A DNA stretch of 64,000 nt from Elusimicrobiota bacterium (GTDB lineage: Bacteria > Elusimicrobiota > Elusimicrobia > UBA1565): positions 265,054-329,053 of the forward strand of contig JBAZVI010000005.1 of NCBI GenBank assembly GCA_041660925.1, in the 5' to 3' direction. The position numbers were made by a program, and so were the translations under genes. Below the pieces are notes generated by a model, which saw nothing but the letters and a program-made list of their open reading frames with translations, did no database searches and had not been told where the DNA came from. The number at the start of each line of letters is the position of its first letter. Within the stretch, counting starts at the first letter, position 1. Below are positions 60,501 to 64,000 of the stretch, piece by piece.

Positions 60501-61579
60501 TCGCGCACGACTTCAACAACCTGCTCACCGCGATGCTGGGGAACCTGTCGCTGGTGGAGTCGGCCGCGGCGGACCCCAAGGAGCTCCGGGAGATCGTCGG
60601 CGACGCGATCGCGGCCTCGCGCGAAGCCCAACGCCTGACCCAGCAGCTCCTCACGTTCGCCCGCGGCGGCCGGCCCGTCAAAAAGGTCCTGTCCCCGACG
60701 GGCCTGCTCCACGAGGCGATCCGTCTCGCGCTGCGCACCCCGCGTCCGCGCTGCGAGGCCGAACTTCCCGAGGACCTCTGGAACATCGAGGCCGACGAAG
60801 GGCAGCTCCTTCAGGCCTTCCACAACCTCCTTCTGAACGCCGCGCAGGCCTCCCCGGAGGGGGGGGTCGTTCGCGTCACGGCGGAGAACGTCGAGCTCCC
60901 GAAAGGCGCTCCGCCGCCGCTCGGGCACGGTCGCTTCGTCCGGGTGAGCGTGAGCGACGAGGGGCGCGGCATCCCGCCGGAGAACCTCAAGCGCGTCTTC
61001 GAGCCTTACTTCACGACCAAGGAGCGCGGCAAGGGCCTGGGCCTGGCGACCTGCTTCTCCATCATCCAGAGCCACGGCGGACTCCTCGAGGCCCGCTCGG
61101 CTCCCGGCGAGGGCGCGTCCTTCACGGTGACGCTCCCCGCCACGGCCGAGGCCCTCGCCTCCGCCGCGCTGCCCGGTCAGGCGGCGCGCCATCGCGGCAG
61201 CGGACGCATCCTCGTCATGGACGATGAGGAGGCGGTCGCGCGGGTGCTCGGGCGCATGCTCGAGGTGCTGGGCTACGAGACCGACGCCGTCGCCGACGGG
61301 TCCGCGATGCTCGCGTGCTACCGCGCGGCCCGGGCCGCTGGGCGGCCCTTCAAGGCCGTCATCCTCGACCTCGTCGTCCCCGCCGGCATGGGCGGCAAGG
61401 AGGCCGTGCTCCTGCTCAAGGCGGAGCACCCCGACGCGCTCACCATCGTCTCGAGCGGCTACTCCGACGACCCCGTGATGGCGGAATTCCGTCGGCACGG
61501 CTTCTCCGCCGTGCTCTCGAAGCCGTATCAGCTCGACGAGCTCTCCGCCGTGCTCGAAGGGCTGCTCCCGTCCTCTTGA
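57545..61579 (+). CDS. Hybrid sensor histidine kinase: two TM, five PAS, HisKA, HATPase, receiver
   Basis: 1344 aa from a TTG start with AAGGG upstream. TM1 (about 20-40, FLLALCLSVCGFLAAAAAHYL) and TM2 (about 300-325, IGALIAALLGGTLLSLIAFL) enclose a periplasmic sensor of about 260 residues. Five PAS domains follow (about 340-960), each starting with an E-x-x-F/Y-R-L-like helix (LRQAGDVILLLDEEG, ATQDAIVMIDNAG, VETTRTGFLILDAEG, NLHGDYFFYRHDA, ESIPNPVFFKDAKG). HisKA has His988 in GGIAHDFNNLLTAML, HATPase_c has SVSDEGRGIPPENL, and a C-terminal receiver has phosphoacceptor Asp1275 (VILDLVVPAG) and Lys in VLSKPYQL. No output protein is adjacent. The kinase class resembles large environmental-signal sensors of delta-proteobacterial type. 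Confidence 0.93.
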   Translation: MEPASSTPRKSPQTAFRRRFLLALCLSVCGFLAAAAAHYLQQSRKHRSVVYEGLVARAELKARAVRTLHADALRLAEQRCKGPVASEDVPAYLARRDEAARGRILVWMRSFIDYGNAWGFRRMCLVNTAGRSLETYGGGMHRELADVPGGLAALRAGSFSYLDVSREERTDEVESLVLQPILDGRRRVVGGVVFHLDPRVRLFPELTADPSSGGVESLLVRREGDEVLFLTSPRGRNAPPCSLRRPIGDGSDPAARAARGEAAACRGRDEAGRRVYAVTRPVAGTPWGLLVQTGADEVDGPFRIGALIAALLGGTLLSLIAFLGLDVWRRREKLLQTERAAKAALYETLLRQAGDVILLLDEEGKILETNDRAAALYGRSREELLRLNIKELRAPETLKDFQRQLQRVLTDEGLRFETVHVAKDGTRIPVEVTARAVGAEGWRCIQSIVRDLRERRVAERALAENEQKFVVLAAATQDAIVMIDNAGAVTFWNAAAERMLGWSAKEIAGRNLHEVIAPERLRQAHRDAFPRWQKTGQGGAVGRILELPALCKDGRELRIELSLSSVESGGEWHAVAILRDVTGRRRYEEALKESEEKYRALVETTRTGFLILDAEGRVVDANAEYVRLSGHASLSEIRGRSVVEWTAASAREKNAAAVRQCVRDGHIFGLELDYVHGDGTVVPVEINATVEESGESMRIISLCRDISPRHRIEEESKENERKFRRLVENLHGDYFFYRHDAQGVFEYLSPSVEQVLGYGMEDFKRHYTTYLSDDPVNKLCVAHTDGSLRGVQQPPYEVDILHKNGSRHRMQVLEFPVFGPDGKVTAVEGLAHDITAMRRAEERLQERQDFLRTMLESIPNPVFFKDAKGLYQDCNASFAQFLGVPRERILGKTVFEVSPEENARVYHEKDLELMRRGGVQVYEARVHTADKGERVVVFYKAPTHHRDGKVSGLVGVILDITERKGLEQKTLLLEKMESLGVLAGGIAHDFNNLLTAMLGNLSLVESAAADPKELREIVGDAIAASREAQRLTQQLLTFARGGRPVKKVLSPTGLLHEAIRLALRTPRPRCEAELPEDLWNIEADEGQLLQAFHNLLLNAAQASPEGGVVRVTAENVELPKGAPPPLGHGRFVRVSVSDEGRGIPPENLKRVFEPYFTTKERGKGLGLATCFSIIQSHGGLLEARSAPGEGASFTVTLPATAEALASAALPGQAARHRGSGRILVMDDEEAVARVLGRMLEVLGYETDAVADGSAMLACYRAARAAGRPFKAVILDLVVPAGMGGKEAVLLLKAEHPDALTIVSSGYSDDPVMAEFRRHGFSAVLSKPYQLDELSAVLEGLLPSS

Positions 61580-61603
61580 ACCGTCGCCGTCCACCGGTAT
61601 AAA
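61576..61603 (+). promoter_or_regulatory. Promoter, near-leaderless start
   Basis: TTGAAC at 61576-61581, 16-bp spacer, TATAAA at 61598-61603. The start is expected near 61610, about 5 nt before the ATG at 61615. The -35 overlaps the stop codon of the kinase gene. Confidence 0.7.
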
Positions 61604-61614
61604 CTAGCGGGGCC

Positions 61615-62190
61615 ATGAAGACCTTCCTCGGCGTTCTCCTCGCGTCCCTTCTCGCGTCCGCGCTCCGTGCGGCGGATCCCGCGCCCGCGGCGCCGCCCGC
61701 CGCTCCGGCGCCCTACTGGCTCAAAAGCTGTCCGCGGCCCGAACGCGGCGGGATCTGGCACGTCGAGCTCCGGGTCCAGGACCTGCCCAAGCGGACGGGC
61801 AAGGTCTATGACGCGCTCAAGAGGAACGGCTGCGACCTCACACAGCCGCTCGCCAACTTCCCTTTGACGAAGGATGGGCGGCACCAGCAGCTCTCCTGCC
61901 GCATCCCGCGGACGGGCGCCGAGAAGGCGCTGCTGCGCCTGCGGCGGCTCGGAGAGGTCGTGCGGCTCGAACGCCGGGAGGAGGATCCCGCCCCGTCGGT
62001 CGAGTGCTCCGAGAAGCTCGCGCGCCTGAAAGCCGACCGCGACGCGGAGAAGCTCGCGCTCGCTCGCGCGCCGGCGGTCTCCGCGCTCGTCGACGAGACC
62101 GCGGCTTCTCTCGAGGCGTCGGCGCGCGCCTATACTGAGAACAAGGACATCCTCCTCCTCAACCTCGCGCTCGACGAAGCGCGACCGTGA
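61615..62190 (+). CDS. Exported protein of unknown function
   Basis: 191 aa. The signal peptide MKTFLGVLLASLLASALRAAD cleaves near RAA-D, then a Pro/Ala linker. The domain at about 35-125 (GIWHVELRVQDLPKRTGKVYDALKRNGC, AEKALLRLRRLGEVVRLERREE) has a ferredoxin-like beta-alpha-beta pattern reminiscent of the DUF4349-like or anti-sigma-type periplasmic modules, but this is weak. The C-terminal part is helical. It overlaps the following lipoprotein gene by 4 bp (GTGA), so the two are coupled. Function unknown. Confidence 0.72.
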   Translation: MKTFLGVLLASLLASALRAADPAPAAPPAAPAPYWLKSCPRPERGGIWHVELRVQDLPKRTGKVYDALKRNGCDLTQPLANFPLTKDGRHQQLSCRIPRTGAEKALLRLRRLGEVVRLERREEDPAPSVECSEKLARLKADRDAEKLALARAPAVSALVDETAASLEASARAYTENKDILLLNLALDEARP

Positions 62191-63227
62191 GACGGAGCCT
62201 CCTCGCGGCCGCCGGAGTCCTCCTCGCCGGCTGCGCCGGCGTGGGCGGTGCGCCGAGCTCCATCCTCGCCGAACGCCTGATCAAGCCCCCGCCGACCCCG
62301 ACCGACCTGCCCAAGCCGTCGAGGACCTTCGCGCTCGACCTCATCACCCGGCGCGCGGCCGGAGGCCTCTCGCTCGAGGCGTACGACACCGGGACGCTCC
62401 ATGTGCGCGGAGAGGTCGTCAGCGCTCTTAAGAGCTGGCATGCCAAGCTCAAGCTCCAGGTCCCGGCCTTCCTGATCCGCCATCCTAAGGAAGGGATGAT
62501 TCTTTTCGACACGGGGCTGTCCACGACCACGCAGAGAAGCGACAATCTTCTCCTGGAGCTTGTGGACCCCGCCCAGCCGCAATGGACCTCGAAGGCGGGA
62601 CAAGACCTCCCCTCCCAATTAAAGGAAGCAGGCATAGATTCCTCAGAAATACGATATATCGTTCTTTCCAGTATGAGGGAAGAGCATATCGGCACTATAT
62701 CGCAGTTTTCAAGTGCGACGATCATCGCGACACGCGTAGAGTATGAAGCTGCTAAAATCAATAAAAACAAGGAAATAAGCGATAAAATAGCTCAGATTCC
62801 TGAAAGTCGATTTAAATTGATTTCAATGGACGAGAAGCCGACTCTTGGTCCGTTCGTACACGCCATAGATTTGTTCGGTGACGGGACCATCTACCTGACC
62901 GACCTGGCCGGAAGGACTTCCGGCAGCATGGGGGCGCTGGTCCTGCTGGACCCCGGACCGGTGATGCTCGCGGGGGACGCGGCGCTGGTGGTCGACAACT
63001 ACCTGGACCTCGCTCTGCCGCTGCGCGGACAGGTGGAAGACCTCGGACTTTTCTGGCGCTCGCTCCACATCCTGCGCGCGCTGCGCGAGGCCGTTCCGCG
63101 CACCGCCGTGGTGCCCGGACACGAGCTGCGCGCGCTGCGCGTCGCGATGAACGCGAGCGTCCTCATCCGCGAGTTCAGCGTGAAAAGACGTTTTTCTCGT
63201 CGAGAAAAGCCTCCGCGCGTCCGCTGA
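62187..63227 (+). CDS. Lipoprotein with degenerate metallo-beta-lactamase fold
   Basis: 346 aa from a GTG overlapping the previous stop. MRRSLLAAAGVLLAGC is a lipoprotein signal (lipobox LAGC, Cys16). The fold looks like the AHL-lactonase branch of the metallo-beta-lactamase superfamily: FLIRHPKEGMILFDTGL, then RYIVLSSMREEHIGTI where the metal-binding HxHxDH should be, LLDPGPVMLAGDAAL (Asp ligand kept) and VVPGHELRAL (His kept). Only the last His of HxHxDH remains. It is either inactive or uses a changed site. Bases about 62612-62830, covering that motif, are much richer in A/T than the rest of the gene (17 G/C of 60 at 62761-62820). The frame is intact. Confidence 0.8.
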   Translation: MRRSLLAAAGVLLAGCAGVGGAPSSILAERLIKPPPTPTDLPKPSRTFALDLITRRAAGGLSLEAYDTGTLHVRGEVVSALKSWHAKLKLQVPAFLIRHPKEGMILFDTGLSTTTQRSDNLLLELVDPAQPQWTSKAGQDLPSQLKEAGIDSSEIRYIVLSSMREEHIGTISQFSSATIIATRVEYEAAKINKNKEISDKIAQIPESRFKLISMDEKPTLGPFVHAIDLFGDGTIYLTDLAGRTSGSMGALVLLDPGPVMLAGDAALVVDNYLDLALPLRGQVEDLGLFWRSLHILRALREAVPRTAVVPGHELRALRVAMNASVLIREFSVKRRFSRREKPPRVR

Positions 63228-63605
63228 AATATTTTCCGAAAAAAAAGCTTGACACTTGCGCGCGCAGTGTGATATTATTTCCACACAGCGCAAGTCGAGA
63301 GACTTCGCATGGGGAAACTCCCCCAGCCGCAGAGTGGGGCGAAGCGAGTTTTGTTCTTTGAAAAATTGGTTTTGCGAGCGAATGGGCATCCTGCTCATCT
63401 CGTTCCGATGCGCTTCGGCGCAAAGGCACTGAACCCCTAGTATGAGGGGAAGTGAGGGATGGGAAGGATATAAGGATCAATTAGGTGTGCTCGGTCCCTG
63501 TCGGACGTTCGGCGGGGACCACCAAGACGAGGTCAATTCACTCCATTTTTGAGACGCAAGCGCGGACGACCGGGTCAAACCGGCCAGATGCGCCAAAACG
63601 GCTTT
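63228..63605 (+). promoter_or_regulatory. rRNA promoter and leader
   Basis: TTGACA at 63249-63254, 18-bp spacer and TATTAT at 63273-63278 form a strong promoter. ACTTGCGC (63254-63261) and GCGCAAGT form an inverted repeat around the -10, with an inner GTGTG/CACAC dyad. GTTCTTTGAAAA (63353-63364) is a boxA-like antitermination signal. Leader hairpins: TGCGC-TTCG-GCGCA (63408-63421), CCCCT/AGGGG (around 63437) and GGTCCC/GGGACC (63490-63519). No protein gene is seen in this stretch. Confidence 0.8.
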
Positions 63606-64000
63606 AAATGGAGAGTTTGATCCTGGCTCAGAGTTAACGCTGGCAGCGTGCATAACACATGCAAGTCGAACGAGACTATCTGAGATTACATCAAGGGTAG
63701 TTTAGTGGCAGACGAGTGAGTAACACGTAAGAAACCTACCCTGGAGTGGGGGATAACATGCCGAAAGGCGTGCTAATACCCCGTACGATTCAGCGGCGGC
63801 ATCGCCGTTGGATGAAAGACGTAAGTCACTCTAGGAGGGTCTTGCGGCCTATCAGCTTGTTGGCGGGGTAACGGCCCACCAAGGCTATGACGGGTACCCG
63901 GCCTGAAAGGGCGAACGGGCACGGAGGCACTGAGACACGGGCCTCACTCCTACGGGAGGCAGCAGTGGGGAATTTTGGACAATGGGGGAAACCCTGATCC
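63606..64000 (+). rRNA. rrs: 16S ribosomal RNA, 5' part (continues beyond window)
   Basis: Starts at about AAATGGAGAGTTTGATCC. It contains the universal 27F-type sequence from 63614, CATGCAAGTCGAACGAG, GTAACACGTAAG, and the 338-region ACTCCTACGGGAGGCAGCAG at 63946-63965. Only about 395 nt of some 1500 are in the window. The GTTAACGCTGGC at the start differs from the common GAACGCTGGC of Proteobacteria and is one reason to suspect Elusimicrobiota; this is from memory. Confidence 0.97.

Noticed and set aside
57026..61594. A 1522-codon open frame on the minus strand
   Set aside because: Antisense to atpC and the hybrid kinase; low-complexity shadow of the coding strand.
1..63605. tRNA genes in the intergenic gaps
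   Set aside because: No cloverleaf with a T-loop GGTTCGANNCC-type motif was recognised in any gap by eye; a tRNAscan run would be needed to be certain.
1..64000. CRISPR arrays, prophage or insertion sequence genes
   Set aside because: No regular direct-repeat array, no transposase, integrase (apart from the Xer housekeeping type) or phage structural gene was found.

Overview
The window is GC-rich, gene-dense bacterial DNA. It ends at 64000 inside the 5' part of a 16S rRNA gene (27F-type site at 63614, 338-region site at 63946). The 16S start (gttaacgctggc), the exported proteins with long Ala/Pro linkers, the very large FnIII/LamG/FG-GAP surface proteins and the PorV-like neighbour all suggest a free-living Gram-negative member of Elusimicrobiota. 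That assignment is inference from memory; a 16S search would settle it. Nothing looks like a plasmid, phage or CRISPR region.

Layout. 1-2028 is the end of a glycine-rich/FnIII surface protein. 2032-10715 holds an MFS transporter with an unusual N-terminal extension, a CsgG-like/kelch lipoprotein, clpC, a serine hydrolase and a small exported protein. 10841-16340 holds recA, a Xer recombinase, an exported protein, a thiolase and a glycosyltransferase. 16504-19332 is a GNAT gene followed by four response-regulator-type proteins with no kinase beside them. 19450-43010 is the most striking part, with every gene on the + strand: a 5404-aa exported surface protein ending in a FlgD/T9SS-sorting-like domain; a PorV-like outer-membrane protein with TPRs; a single protein joining a sensor histidine kinase, a FliF-like M-ring segment and FliG; a coiled-coil protein; MotA; MotB; and a small parvulin. 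No other flagellar gene is present. 43106-47442 holds a response regulator, a POT-like transporter, a DUF6485-type Cys-rich protein and two exported proteins. 47627-57541 has a receiver-GGDEF protein divergent from a complete F1Fo ATP synthase operon that is interrupted by an exported protein, an HldD-like epimerase and a PilZ protein. 57545-63227 holds a five-PAS hybrid kinase, an exported protein and a degenerate metallo-beta-lactamase-fold lipoprotein. 63228-63605 is the rRNA promoter and leader.

How the genes may work together. The fusion protein and MotAB look like an ion-driven rotary or linear motor without a flagellum. It is coded next to a giant surface protein and a PorV-like partner, which is reminiscent of (but not homologous in motor parts to) the Bacteroidota T9SS/gliding machine. 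This is the best candidate for an undescribed system here. The nearby response regulators and the c-di-GMP proteins (GGDEF, PilZ) are possible control inputs.

Regulation. Several genes show TTGAnn/TAnnnT promoters whose predicted transcription start falls on or within about 6 nt of the start codon, so leaderless transcripts seem common. A G/C-rich palindrome family with a 3-nt loop is scattered through the window, and two copies lie inside the N-terminal coding parts of exported proteins.
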